Assembly: GCA_964438735.1 (NCBI GenBank)
Contig: CAYTLW010000031.1
Span: forward strand, 1 to 64,000
Direction: 5' to 3'
DNA from: CAYTLW01 sp964438735
GTDB lineage: Bacteria; Myxococcota_A; UBA9042
Length of the DNA: 64,000 bases
In this document: one piece after another, positions 19,101 through 22,566 of the stretch
Layout of the letters: each line of letters opens with the position of its first letter
Numbering within the stretch: position 1 is the stretch's first letter
Position numbers and translations under genes: made by a program
The notes under the pieces: model-generated
What the model saw: the letters and a program-made list of their open reading frames with translations, nothing else
The model's database searches: none
What the model was told of the DNA's origin: nothing

Positions 19101-21075
19101 GGCTGTCTGCCAGAGCGGCGGTGGCGACTGCAATGACGACGACAAGAAGATCAACCCGGGCGCCAACGAGGTCTGCGGCAACGGCATCGACGACAACTGC
19201 AACACGGTGCAGGACGAGGAGAACGCCACCGGCTGCAGCGGCTGGTACTACGATGGCGACCAGGACGGATTCGGTCTGGCCAACAACGCCCGCTGCCTGT
19301 GCAAGGGCGAGGGTCTGTATTCCACCAAGAAGGTGGGCGACTGCGATGACACCTGCAGCGCCTGCTACCCGAATGCACCCGAGGTCTGTGACGGCAAGAA
19401 CAACAAGTGCGGCACGACCTTGCTGAATTCGATTTCGCACACCACGACGTTGACCTTCGAGACCCGCTCCCATGGTGGCGGCTTCAACCCGGCCTTCAAC
19501 GAGTTCTGGTATCCGCAGTGGTCGGGCAGCACCGTCTACCGCTACAGCAACCAGCAGGGCAACTCCTACCTGGGCACGTTCAGCAGCGGCCAGTCGTCCA
19601 TCATGCAGCTGTGGGCGGCCGATGACGAAAACGGCGACTACTACACCGCGAACTGGGGCTACAACACCATCAACAAGTGGAAGTCCAAGTCGAATCAGAA
19701 TGTGTGGTCGTTCAACATCGGCGGTACCGCGGGCGGCGTGACCTCGGAGAACCAGTTCGTCTACGCCATGCGCAACACGGGCTCGACGCTCTGGAAGCTG
19801 AATCGCGACACCGGCAAGGAGGTCGGCAAGATCAACCTGAGCGGCGGATCGATCAGCGACATTCATGGCTCGTTGACGGCGCTGACCGGCAAGCTCTACC
19901 GCGGAAATACCAACGGCACCGTCTACCGGTTCAACCTCGCCGACGGCAAGTACGACGGCGTGAACTTCCAGACGCCGGTACTCAAGGATCCGAACAGCGG
20001 CAGCAACTACCCGACGTACATCTACAACACGTCGTTCGACAAGAACTCGTACTGCATCTCGGCGAACAATAACAACGTGCTCTGCTACCGCCTGACGCAG
20101 CCCGGGTCCGAGATCGACAAGGACTGCGACAAGGATGGCGACGGCTGGTGCGACAAGAACATGACCACCATCGGCAAGCCGCCGGCATGCCCCAACGGCG
20201 GTCTGGACTGCAACGACGGCGCCAAGAGCATCTATCCCGGCGCGCCGGAGCAGTGCAACAAGTCCGATGATAACTGCAACGGCATCGTCGACGAGGGCGC
20301 CTCGGATACCTGCAACAAGGAGATCTACCAGGCCCAGGCGACGTGCGATGCGGCCAAGGGACAGTGCGTCATCTTGAAGTGCAGCGACACCTTCTTCGAC
20401 GCCAACGGTCTCATCAGCGATGGCTGCGAGTGCAGCGGCAACGACGCCTGGGAGCCCAACGACTCGTGCAGCAAGGCCGTCGAGATCTCGAAGAACGTGC
20501 ACGATGGCTTCGATGGCACCTCCATCACCCTGATGGGCAAGGTCGTCAAGAAGGGCGCTGATGAGGACTGGTACAAGTTCTACGCCGTCGACCAGAAGGA
20601 TGTGGGTTCGGGCGTATGCGACCGCTTCAACGTGCGTGTGCGCTTCCTGCAGAACCCGGGTGGACTGGGCATGGATGTGCACCGCGGCTCCTGCCCGCCG
20701 GCGAAGAGCTCGGTCTGCTGTGGCCAGACGGACTTCAACTGGTTCACCAACTTCAAGGGCTACAACAAGAACGTCTACTCGTCCTACCACTCCGAGTATG
20801 GCGAATGCCCGTGCAATACGGACCTGAACAACTACTGGAGTACCCGCACCGGCTACAACCAGCGGCCTTCCCAGGGTGGTCCGTACTGCAAGAAGTGGAG
20901 CAACGGTGTCTGCATCCCGCGTGGCTACGACTTCACGCGATGCAATGACAACTCGGCCTGGTTCTACGTCCGCGTCTACAAGCTGTCCGGTGGGCCCTCG
21001 TGCACGCCGTACCAGCTGGAGATCACGAACGCCGTCTACGGCGCTCCCGGTCACAAGGGCAAGAGCGGGTTCTAG
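4138..21075 (+). CDS. Giant exported mosaic protein (5,645 residues): CTxD and MopE repeats, lectin, glycine-rich and propeller modules
   Basis: ATG 4138 has a clear AGGAGG site at 4126-4131. The N-terminus is a signal peptide ending in ALAC (21-24), a weak lipobox, so a lipoprotein or a secreted protein is expected. Domains in order by residue: Ig-like strand region 57-155; CTxD-type Cys-rich array 160-831; beta-sandwich 828-996; cadherin/Ig-like 997-1096; GATase/ThuA-like alpha/beta region 1097-1311; PPC-like sandwich 1349-1481; MopE-like repeats 1481-5398 interrupted by three WDGESG modules, two C-type lectin folds and four propeller modules; a short double-Cys motif at 4297-4350; EPND/PPC-like C-terminus 5435-5645. 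MopE of Methylococcus binds copper and names the repeat family; here a metal-binding, disulphide-rich surface adhesin or matrix role is inferred only. No membrane anchor is seen at the C-terminus. The gene stands alone, convergent with gatB. Confidence 0.9.
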   Translation: MRTLPLARASRMGLPIALVLALACAEDPVEAPNAGLLTDYATGVDASFGVQAFALGPTLAITSPSNLSTFTIQPNGSTDISVKFTVQGFTLGKVNCYLNGQLAGVATADPQDNTKALPFVFKSVKKGLHTLGCLLATDNGQEQSNPEARAVVKVKVVPTCLFNNECDDGLACTQNSCVDGKCKFEPTLNCCGSTFDCDPGNVCLEPNTLKSKCTACQKDAECNDDEVCTKDVCDLSGQAGVCKYSKTSPECCSKQGVGQCDDGKSCTADSCDLATGTCKHVKPEGTCCSDAECSSDDICKVGNCVDNECRFGKDKFKPECCHDAGDCNDKYYCNVDKCDKAMPGGWKQCTHTPDPTKTGPKGEPCCDPFNQTDECDDNNTCTWDICTNYLCENKVVAECCHPKTEAIDKICDDSNPCTLDVCEAQNVGDGSGKCLHKKIAGCCTDNPDCNDGLYCTTDSCNVAALSCVHKKNSDLCCDANKECQDGKTCTTGYCVNHGCYFGKDPDKPKDCCDTSADCNDGNACTIDSCNTDVNTCVFADNGVKGCCNKPSDCDDNDCTTTDFCDAANQCANKKTPYSCTQNIDCDDGKPCTKDICDASGGCGVCKNETDKACCELDGQCDDGKACSVDKCVNNKCDNSGSLKECCTNNLDAPQSCDDNNKCTIEYCLNNQCRHTVPKDGCCATTDDCNDGDKCTADKCELNGGKDGVCSFTKQPDCTSCTPLNATEACNDNNACTVEGCSSGACTHTPKKDCCLDQFDCDDNNPCTYDGCVFNQCWHSENAGSEKLCCKVETEKVDCADKNSECGVGKCKQQPSGKWACVAEAKPVCTFDIGYCQDYESGGSLPLMGWNPADIKGSAGSNWGVDVDAGLGPDQHARLTWTPIKVNYDTCLTSPVFQAAGANTITMQFDREFIKNVGTTNVRVLGSLDGENADWTKGVVIDTWTTSKSIAAETLDVKLPPILSGSNGLRLAFCVSGSSTFDLTKVGVDNFCIAKGSAPSFTACPPNHAAEMGFKKKIPVKAKDADLNDVISFSLVKAPSFVTLSTALYYWLDSSWNATLSVFATSKDDIGEHEVTIKVSDGKLYKLCTFKLTILYKGGVLVWKPTKVPTAHADAVTASIKGATGKITQVIDDISLYPDLKPFDAVFVLLGVYPDNHVLNDNEVDALKLYLSSSGKGRLYLEGGDTWAFDKGTSLHPFFKVTGVLDSAPNGVTGPLDGNSVYNDPNNPTKVFSWGYSQSFASNNLNDQIAGQTDVKRTGNLLRNGGVEKFWVHVGHDNKSAAYRTIGSSVLFSGVTSGEDQPLTLMKRIFNFFDNGFPDCKDDKGCNDGNACTIDKCQPGGECTHTNNCLCSSETQLKCKDAPKKLVTNSGAATQQVEQYPCDLSGTKYDGKEIAYGFKSADSRPITVKYTNVNNSQARVFVLKATAKGCDPTGCVATSAITNGSATVSFAAAAGVQYHLVMDVPGALNSAQFDMEVLCAEGEICDDGKDNNLNGVTDCYDLESCCGDKACPEVCDGLDNDCNGKVDEGCDDDGDLYCDVSMMVMKGAKCTNSNVPAEPFKKVKGDDCTDDDGTVNPGAKEICSNGKDDNCSGQEDEKDAVGCVKYYTDLDLDDYGTGQPWCLCAPSGSYKAKVGGDCQDGSKDINPGVPEQCASVNVDDNCNGSANDVNAVGCKNFYTDLDSDAWGTTPFKCICVAEGSFKAGKPGDCDDAVSKINPAAPEVCNNIDDNCDGTVDEGCDDDKDDYCDADFEYDPTKEPILVCPKGAGDTDDNDPEINPAGKEICDDKDNDSDGSTDEDCNKDGDTYCDAKIVTVGKPKVCTSGGDDCKDDDPKIHPGMKETCDTSYDDNCNDTANDLNATNCTPYFHDGDSDKWGTTSHQCLCVPKDSFKAVNPGDCKDGDPAINPGVQEICDDIDNDCDLVVDNGCDEDKDGYCNSLAKLVGSPKVCPSGGGDCDDTDGNVNPAKAEICGNGKDDNCNGSQNDQGAVGCANHWPDADDDAFGDNSVSPQCLCEAKGAIKATNNGDCNDKSADVNPLISEKCDDLDNDCDGKTDEGCDDDKDGYCDAIMETVGSPAICQKGSGDCNDEDPNVYKGKSSEICDGKDDDCNGVADNGCDKDQDGFCDGAKIVASPPPPVCAKGGGDCDDLNYDANPAATEVCNNSIDDNCNGSTNDEKAVGCSDFYFDGDGDKFGLNLSKCLCTGAGAYTAAKGGDCKDDNDKIHPDAVEVCDSADNNCDGAADEAGAQGCKDHFFDNDGDGFGLSLKQCLCGAGVKPYTALKSGDCNDENGKVNPGVTEVCDDADNNCDSQVDEKCNADGDKFCTDKMTVIGSPSACVLGGGDCDDSDGNVHPAGNEICNDKDDNCDGKVDIGCDDDGDGYCDANLGLAGSSDKQLATADFEAGVPAGWTSSSSKTSSCGSYGTILGGYNIYGAGAWAEVKLDNIGLHKSLKVEFDFIKIDSWDGESGQMLIDSKQAWAKSYIYHQGKQECGVGSNWYEQKERITAIVAHTGNSATIRFTTTLNQSANDESWGIDNVVITAIGSLPKICTKGGGDCNDSVKAINPGAVEVCGNTTDENCSGDANDDGAQGCSTFYKDLDADGYGANGNDKKCLCKADGLYVGTKAGDCDDGNNLVNEGATEVCDGLDNNCDGKIDEGCDNDGDGYCDASMSTIGKPAVCPNGGGDCNDDNDPQGVINPGATELCGNSVDENCDGSLNSNAAGNCTEYFYDGDGDGFGVNVKQCLCTPENGFTATKAGDCDDSDKVINPDATEVCGNGKDDNCNGTSNEKDAQGCSNFYKDGDADGFGAGTAQCQCSAEGAFITKTAGDCDDGDKNTHPGAAEICDGKDNSCAGTKDKGCDDDNDGYCDISMTVIKGALCLKSVPVCEGEIYNSKCYQAYPITKDHASAKTACETLGGQLVNIANQDENVVAEKARAKACGNNAALIGLNDIAAEGKHVWGDKSPLNYTNWATNQPDNSGEEDAVQMVPGGTWNDVSVNTAQCYICELGKVTIGGGDDCNDTDKNVNPGVVETCDDKDNNCDGKADEKCDDDKDGYCNKDRTVIGNPSICSKGGGDCDDSNNLIYPGKAELCDDNDNNCNGNADEGCDDDGDGFCDVKMSTLEKPKVCPGGGGDCNDTDKAINPGAKEVCDGKDNNCAAGTDEVCNDEDGDGYCKGNVPPDAGCPKGGGDCDDGNKDVNPGAKEDCLTDTDDNCNKQLNEIGAANCKNFYNDNDGDNYGAQSKCDGKELAGGFCLKGYKDTLTWADAQQACSNWGGNLASITSSAEEGEIKNLAKATCGDQDYWIGMHDKPGGLAQPVTFHNCGKTGRYGPSQGNCDGSYTGTPLAGKVKVVNGVQQFTVPVDGTYVIEAFGARGYNGGNGARMKGTFELKAGQVLEIVAGQMGSSGGGNGGGGGGTFVYTGNTLYIAAGGGGGQSPGHHGTTSNNGTNGDRGSGGSNGAAGTGTHYDGSGPGAGWNGYDTINDSSNAIGAKSRPTWVGGEAIRHGYNSDGGFGGGGFSIHPAGGGGGYSGGGAGGGGGGSYNAGTNQSNSTGANNTHGKVIITSPKANVNNEQEWVDKTEITYTNWGANQPDSVKATGVKAKVSDGKWDDQDAAIKLGCFVCKRPPSSACICYQQGTLTGLKGGDCDDTNPSVNPLAIEICDTLDNDCLNGADDGCDDDGDGFCAAGKLIGEPPSAETLVVNSTFDGGASGWTGSSTQITSCGSFGQVLGGYNVYGQGHNAIYTMSALGKHNHLRITFHWLKIDTWDGESGQLFLDGKLIWSKQYTYNDGSHTCGNGAPDQRDKIELLVPHTSTSAKLEWKSTLNQGATDEAWAIDNVSVYTSDVKALPKLVEAEVFNSDFENNSTGWSGSSTTTTSCGGFTKILGGYGVYGQGASAVRNLSGLQKHNKLRVNFTFVKVDTWDGESGEFYVDGKKVWSKSFQYNDGGSNTCGNGAPDQAVKVEISVDHTANTAKLEWKSTLNQGATDEAWGIDAVSAHIALTGGAAACPKTGTVDTATCKSGKLNDQPGYIGQVLNINTRSHGGGFHSAYNEWWYPQWSGSYIYRYNADTYQYLGNFHTGQNCMMQMWADVDGSETDFYTANWGYNTITRIKGKSSSRVWTRNIGSTSGGVATDNQYVYGMRHSGRTVWVMNKSNGSVVKTFNLNNGYVSSQHGGLAIVEGKIYYGNTNRQVDRFTLASGNFDNATFNTAPYIYNAAFDGKNYCVSQNNSSVYCYTLLKAKSGCTTGDDCDDKDKDINPGNVEICDDKDNNCDLITDDKCDADQDGYCSLEAGLPFGNCCDAHGGKGCNVTAIKDAVCKSNPDCCNKAWTKNCATAAAASGVTKCQFPSTCAKGGSDCDDKNSAVNLEAIENCTTPADDNCDGITDVLNALGCVKFYFDGDGDGAGVDSFECRCSPKGKFAALDPGDCDDSDPAITSGVIVKVLSSPQYIGNTINMNTRSHGGGYSPAHNEYWYPQWAGSTIYRYNKQYQYQGSFGSGQNSMMQLWGDKSEDNYYTANWGYNTCTKRKGKSSTQLWSYNVGSTSGGVTTDDKYAYCMRHSGSTVWVLNKSTGGLVKTMGLSGGSISYQYGGMALVEDKLWYGNGNRNVYRYNPANGQYDGGSFTTAPNIYNMAFDGERYCVSSNNSSVYCYKMTEKIVLPETCDGKDNNCNKVIDEGCDLDKDGYCGPEKVVVNNVACPNSPQGKANCTPTVANDNPQYVGYTLSMNTRSHGGGYAPKYKEFWYPQWAGGTIYRYDASNPNDHSPNYKGAFNSGQGSMMQLWGEPDGTYLTANWGYNTISRKQPYSSSTLWNRNIGSTAGAVTSDANYVYAMRYYDRTVYKLNKANGQIINTSSLSGGYVTTTYGGLVAVNKKMWRGNYNRRVDRFDLGSFQYDGKTFHTAPYIYNMAFNGKEYCVSQNNSSVYCYLMFVKGDCTMGDDCDDFDKTIFPSKDETICDEKDNNCNGVIDDGCDKDGDGYCDKVKVTFGAPAVCQSGGGDCNDDDKKINPGANEVCGNGIDDNCNTVQDEENATGCSGWYYDGDQDGFGLANNARCLCKGEGLYSTKKVGDCDDTCSACYPNAPEVCDGKNNKCGTTLLNSISHTTTLTFETRSHGGGFNPAFNEFWYPQWSGSTVYRYSNQQGNSYLGTFSSGQSSIMQLWAADDENGDYYTANWGYNTINKWKSKSNQNVWSFNIGGTAGGVTSENQFVYAMRNTGSTLWKLNRDTGKEVGKINLSGGSISDIHGSLTALTGKLYRGNTNGTVYRFNLADGKYDGVNFQTPVLKDPNSGSNYPTYIYNTSFDKNSYCISANNNNVLCYRLTQPGSEIDKDCDKDGDGWCDKNMTTIGKPPACPNGGLDCNDGAKSIYPGAPEQCNKSDDNCNGIVDEGASDTCNKEIYQAQATCDAAKGQCVILKCSDTFFDANGLISDGCECSGNDAWEPNDSCSKAVEISKNVHDGFDGTSITLMGKVVKKGADEDWYKFYAVDQKDVGSGVCDRFNVRVRFLQNPGGLGMDVHRGSCPPAKSSVCCGQTDFNWFTNFKGYNKNVYSSYHSEYGECPCNTDLNNYWSTRTGYNQRPSQGGPYCKKWSNGVCIPRGYDFTRCNDNSAWFYVRVYKLSGGPSCTPYQLEITNAVYGAPGHKGKSGF
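4615..6630 (+). repeat. CTxD Cys-rich repeat array in the giant protein
   Basis: Residues 160-831 are a run of short units of the type C-x-D-D/G-G-x-x-C-T-x-D-x-C, joined by CC-containing linkers such as PECC or DGCC. The units differ in sequence but keep Cys spacing and the acidic loop, as in extracellular disulphide-rich proteins. No free catalytic residue pattern is seen. Disulphide-stabilised calcium or metal loops are a reasonable inference. Confidence 0.8.
7426..8070 (+). other. GATase/ThuA-like alpha/beta domain in the giant protein
   Basis: Residues 1097-1311 start with a strand (GGVLVWKP), later DAVFVLLGVYPDN and a GRLYLEGGDTW strand-turn. This order resembles class I glutamine-amidotransferase-like or ThuA-like folds used in secreted proteins. 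The catalytic Cys of true amidotransferases is not present at the expected nucleophile elbow (LEGGD), so a non-enzymatic role is likely. Fold assignment is tentative. Confidence 0.4.
11323..11763 (+). repeat. WDGESG beta module, copy 1
   Basis: Residues 2396-2542: GWTSSSSKTSSCG, LGGYNIYGAG, then KIDSWDGESGQ, an SYIYHQG strand and a final LNQSANDESWGIDN segment. It matches copies 2 and 3 over its whole length, so it is a discrete, probably jelly-roll, module. A closing acidic/Trp segment (ESWGIDNV) is typical of carbohydrate-binding-like sandwiches; the ligand is unknown. Confidence 0.7.
12784..13160 (+). other. C-type lectin-like domain 1 in the giant protein
   Basis: Residues 2883-3008. Family landmarks in order: SKCYQAYPITKDHASAKTAC, LGGQLVNI, ALIGLNDIAAEGKHVW, NYTNWATNQPDN, GGTWNDV and CYICEL. 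The WND and final Cys positions agree with the C-type lectin fold. The calcium-site triplet (EPN or QPD in sugar-binding lectins) is represented by QPD, which is suggestive of galactose-type binding but not proof. Confidence 0.8.
13858..15030 (+). other. C-type lectin-like domain 2, split by a glycine-rich domain
   Basis: Residues 3241-3631. The first half (GGFCLKGYKDTLTWADAQQAC to DYWIGMHDKPGG) and the last half (NEQEWVDKTEITYTNWGANQPD, GKWDDQD, CFVC) together make one C-type lectin fold, matching lectin domain 1 in order. The approximately 250-residue glycine-rich domain sits between the WIGM strand and the W-VDK strand, where lectins have their long loop. Confidence 0.75.
14083..14829 (+). 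other. ALK/LTK-type glycine-rich domain nested in lectin domain 2
   Basis: Residues 3316-3564. It opens with CGKTGRYGPSQGNCDGSYTG, followed by FTVPVDGTYVIEAFGARG, then GGGNGGGGGGTFVY, LYIAAGGGGGQSP, GGFGGGGF and GGGGGYSGGG. From memory, the human ALK receptor ectodomain has CGASGRHGPTQAQCD, then a strand ending in AYGAAGG and comparable polyglycine helices. The order of Cys, GP-x-Q, 'fGarG' and Gly runs is the same. Pfam groups such domains as a glycine-rich family that includes bacterial members. Confidence 0.7.
15226..15660 (+). repeat. WDGESG beta module, copy 2
   Basis: Residues 3697-3841. GWTGSSTQITSCG, LGGYNVYGQG, LKIDTWDGESGQ and TLNQGATDEAWAIDN align position by position with copy 1 and, more closely, copy 3, which follows after a spacer of about 11 residues. 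This tandem pair probably arose by duplication. Confidence 0.7.
15694..16134 (+). repeat. WDGESG beta module, copy 3
   Basis: Residues 3853-3999. GWSGSSTTTTSCG, LGGYGVYGQG, VKVDTWDGESGE, LEWKSTLNQGATDEAWGID. It shares long stretches with copy 2, including CGNGAPDQ and LEWKSTLNQGATDEAW, consistent with recent duplication. Confidence 0.7.
16219..16866 (+). repeat. SHGGG propeller module, copy 1
   Basis: Residues 4028-4243. Five strand-rich blocks of about 40 residues, each ending in a Tyr/Arg-rich strand: YPQWSGSYIYRYN, TANWGYNTITRIKG, MRHSGRTVWVMNKSNG, GNTNRQVDRFTLASG and SQNNSSVYCYTL. The regular spacing suggests a five-bladed beta-propeller, a fold known in some lectins. Prediction is by eye. 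Confidence 0.6.
17025..17190 (+). other. Double-Cys 'CC...AH...GC...CC' motif
   Basis: Residues about 4297-4350: GNCCDAHGGKGC, then a VC, PDCCNKAWTKNC and final Cys. Short motifs of this CC-x-H-x-GC...VC...CC-x-W-x-C type occur in many exported Myxococcota proteins. The His and Cys spacing could bind a metal or form disulphides; which one cannot be told from sequence. Confidence 0.45.
17476..18096 (+). repeat. SHGGG propeller module, copy 2 (splits a MopE motif)
   Basis: Residues 4447-4653. Blocks: YPQWAGSTIYRYN, TANWGYNTCTKRKG, MRHSGSTVWVLNKS, GNGNRNVYRYNPANG, SSNNSSVYCYKM. It lies inside one MopE motif: GDCDDSDPAIT stands before it and ETCDGKDNNCN directly after it. Confidence 0.6.
18286..18936 (+). 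repeat. SHGGG propeller module, copy 3
   Basis: Residues 4717-4933. Blocks: YPQWAGGTIYRYD, TANWGYNTISRKQ, MRYYDRTVYKLNKANG, GNYNRRVDRFDLG, SQNNSSVYCYLM. It sits between two MopE segments after an ACPNSPQGKANC linker. Less regular than copies 1 and 2 in blade 3. Confidence 0.6.
19429..20106 (+). repeat. SHGGG propeller module, copy 4 (splits a MopE motif)
   Basis: Residues 5098-5323. Blocks: YPQWSGSTVYRYS, TANWGYNTINKWKS, MRNTGSTLWKLNRDTG, GNTNGTVYRFNLADG, SANNNNVLCYRL. It interrupts a MopE motif: EVCDGKNNKCG before and IDKDCDKDGDGWC after. The last blade is longer because of an added KDPNSGSNYPT loop. Confidence 0.6.
20440..21072 (+). other. C-terminal EPND/PPC-like domain of the giant protein
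   Basis: Residues 5435-5645 begin DAWEPNDSCSKAVEI and continue with DEDWYKFYAVD, the opening of bacterial pre-peptidase C-terminal (PPC)-type beta-sandwiches often placed at the ends of exported proteins. The tail adds several Cys and aromatic residues (SSVCCGQTDFNWF). No sorting signal of MYXO-CTERM type is visible. Confidence 0.6.
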
Positions 21076-21083
21076 TCAGCCCG

Positions 21084-21097
21084 GGCGGTGCGCCGCC
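21084..21097. terminator. Short hairpin between the convergent giant gene and gatB
   Basis: GGCGG (21084-21088) pairs with CCGCC (21093-21097) across a TGCG loop in the 27-base gap between the two convergent stop codons. It is followed on the plus strand by TTCGTT rather than a T run, so it may be a weak terminator. Confidence 0.35.
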
Positions 21098-21102
21098 TTC
21101 GT

Positions 21103-22566
21103 TCAGATATCTTGGAGGCGCTCGCGCAGCAATGCAGACGCTGCGCGAGCGTCTCCTTTGCCTTTGAGCGCGCCCATCACGCGGCCCATGAAGAAGCCCA
21201 TGAGCCGGGCGTTGCCGGCCCGATACGCGGCCACTTCTTTGGGGTTCGCGGCCAGGATCTCGTCGATGAGGGCGCCGAGCGTGGCTTCGTCCGAGACCAC
21301 CGAGCCAGCCTGCTGACGCGCGGCGCCGAGGGCCTGCTGCAGGGGCGCCTTGTCGGCGAACGCCTTCGAGAGGACTTCGCCGAGCATCTGATTGGACAGG
21401 CGGCCGCCGCGCCAGTCGTCGTGGATCTCGACCAGCGTGGCCATGACGTCCTCCACGTCCAACCAGCTGCGATCGCTTCGATTCATGGCGCCGACGACCC
21501 GGCTGCTGAGGAAGGCAGCGAAACTGCGGCCGCGGGCCGCTTCGGTAGCGTTCCCCAGGGCTTTTTCGAAGGCGTCGGCCCGCTGGGGTTCCTCGCAGAG
21601 CAGGGCCGCGTCGCTGGTCGACAGCTCCAGGTCGCGTACCAGCCGGGTCCGGCGCGCTGAGGGCAGCTCGGGCAGGGTGGCGCGCAGGTCGTCGATGTGC
21701 TGTCGGCTGACCTGCAATGGCAACAGGTCGGGGTCGGGGAAGTAGCGGTAGTCGTGCGCCTCTTCCTTGCCGCGCATGGCTTCGGTGCGGCCGCGATCGG
21801 TGTCCCACAGGCGGGTCTGCTGGATCACCGGCTCGCCATCCTGGTTGAGGTGCACCTGGCGCTGAATCTCCCAGTTGATGGCGTCCCGCACGGAGCGGAA
21901 GGAGTTCAGGTTCTTGATCTCGCAGCGCGTGCCCAGCGGTGCGTCCTCGTCGGGTCTGACCGAGACGTTGGCGTCGCAGCGGAACGAGCCCTGCTCCATG
22001 TTGCCATCGCAGACGCCGAGATAGACCAGGATCGCGCGCAGCTCGCGCAGCCAGGCGACGGCTTCGTCGGCGGTGCGCAGGTCGGGGTCGCCGACCACCT
22101 CGATGAGGGGCACGCTGCTGCGATTCAGATCGATGAAGGAGTGGCCGACGCCGGCGGCGCCGTGGATCGACTTGCCGGCGTCTTCCTCCATGTGGATGCG
22201 GGTGATGCCAGCGCGCCTGGGTGGGTCGTCGGCGACCTGGATGTCCAGGTGGCCATCCAGGCAGATGGGCTGGTCGAATTGCGAGATCTGGTAGCCCTTG
22301 GGCAGGTCCGGATAAAAGTAGTTCTTGCGCGCGAAGATGGAGCGCTCGGCGATGCGGCAGTTGGTCGCCAGGCCGGCCAGGATGGCCATGTCTACGGCCT
22401 GCCGGTTGAGCATCGGCAAGGCGCCCGGCAGGCCCATGCAGGTGGGGCAGACCTGGCTGTTGGGGGACGCGCCGAACGCTGTCGAGCAATTGCAGAAGAG
22501 CTTGCTCTGTGTGCGCAGCTGGGCGTGAACCTCCAAGCCGATCACGGCCTTCCAGGGGTGGCTCAT
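21103..22566 (-). CDS. gatB: Aspartyl/glutamyl-tRNA amidotransferase subunit B
   Basis: Kinase-like subunit of GatCAB, which converts Asp-tRNA(Asn) or Glu-tRNA(Gln) to the amide using ATP and ammonia from GatA. The 487-residue protein starts MSHPWKAVIGLEVHAQL. Residues near 25-50 carry paired cysteines, CNC and CPTC, as in the GatB zinc site. Downstream are the kinase domain and the C-terminal GatB/YqeY helical tail. The frame is open further upstream, but ATG 22566 matches the family start and overlaps the gatA stop by 4 bases (ATGA), indicating coupled translation. The presence of GatCAB suggests indirect synthesis of Asn- or Gln-tRNA. Confidence 0.95.
   Translation of the reverse strand: MSHPWKAVIGLEVHAQLRTQSKLFCNCSTAFGASPNSQVCPTCMGLPGALPMLNRQAVDMAILAGLATNCRIAERSIFARKNYFYPDLPKGYQISQFDQPICLDGHLDIQVADDPPRRAGITRIHMEEDAGKSIHGAAGVGHSFIDLNRSSVPLIEVVGDPDLRTADEAVAWLRELRAILVYLGVCDGNMEQGSFRCDANVSVRPDEDAPLGTRCEIKNLNSFRSVRDAINWEIQRQVHLNQDGEPVIQQTRLWDTDRGRTEAMRGKEEAHDYRYFPDPDLLPLQVSRQHIDDLRATLPELPSARRTRLVRDLELSTSDAALLCEEPQRADAFEKALGNATEAARGRSFAAFLSSRVVGAMNRSDRSWLDVEDVMATLVEIHDDWRGGRLSNQMLGEVLSKAFADKAPLQQALGAARQQAGSVVSDEATLGALIDEILAANPKEVAAYRAGNARLMGFFMGRVMGALKGKGDARAASALLRERLQDI

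Larger units (their letters stand above)
8578..20330 (+). repeat. MopE-like Cys/Asp repeat array (30 motifs counted by eye)
   Basis: Motifs follow GGDCDD-x(3-8)-NPGA-x-EVCD-x-x-DNNCDG-x-x-DEGCD, the pattern of the MopE-type (Cu-binding MopE) repeat. About half alternate with a linker of the form FYxDGDGDGFG...CLC...GDC. I counted 30 GDCDD...DNC motifs between residues 1481 and 5398. The dense Asp/Asn loops look like EF-hand-like calcium sites and the cysteines are evenly spaced for disulphides. Several motifs are split by inserted modules (propellers 2 and 4). Confidence 0.85.
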
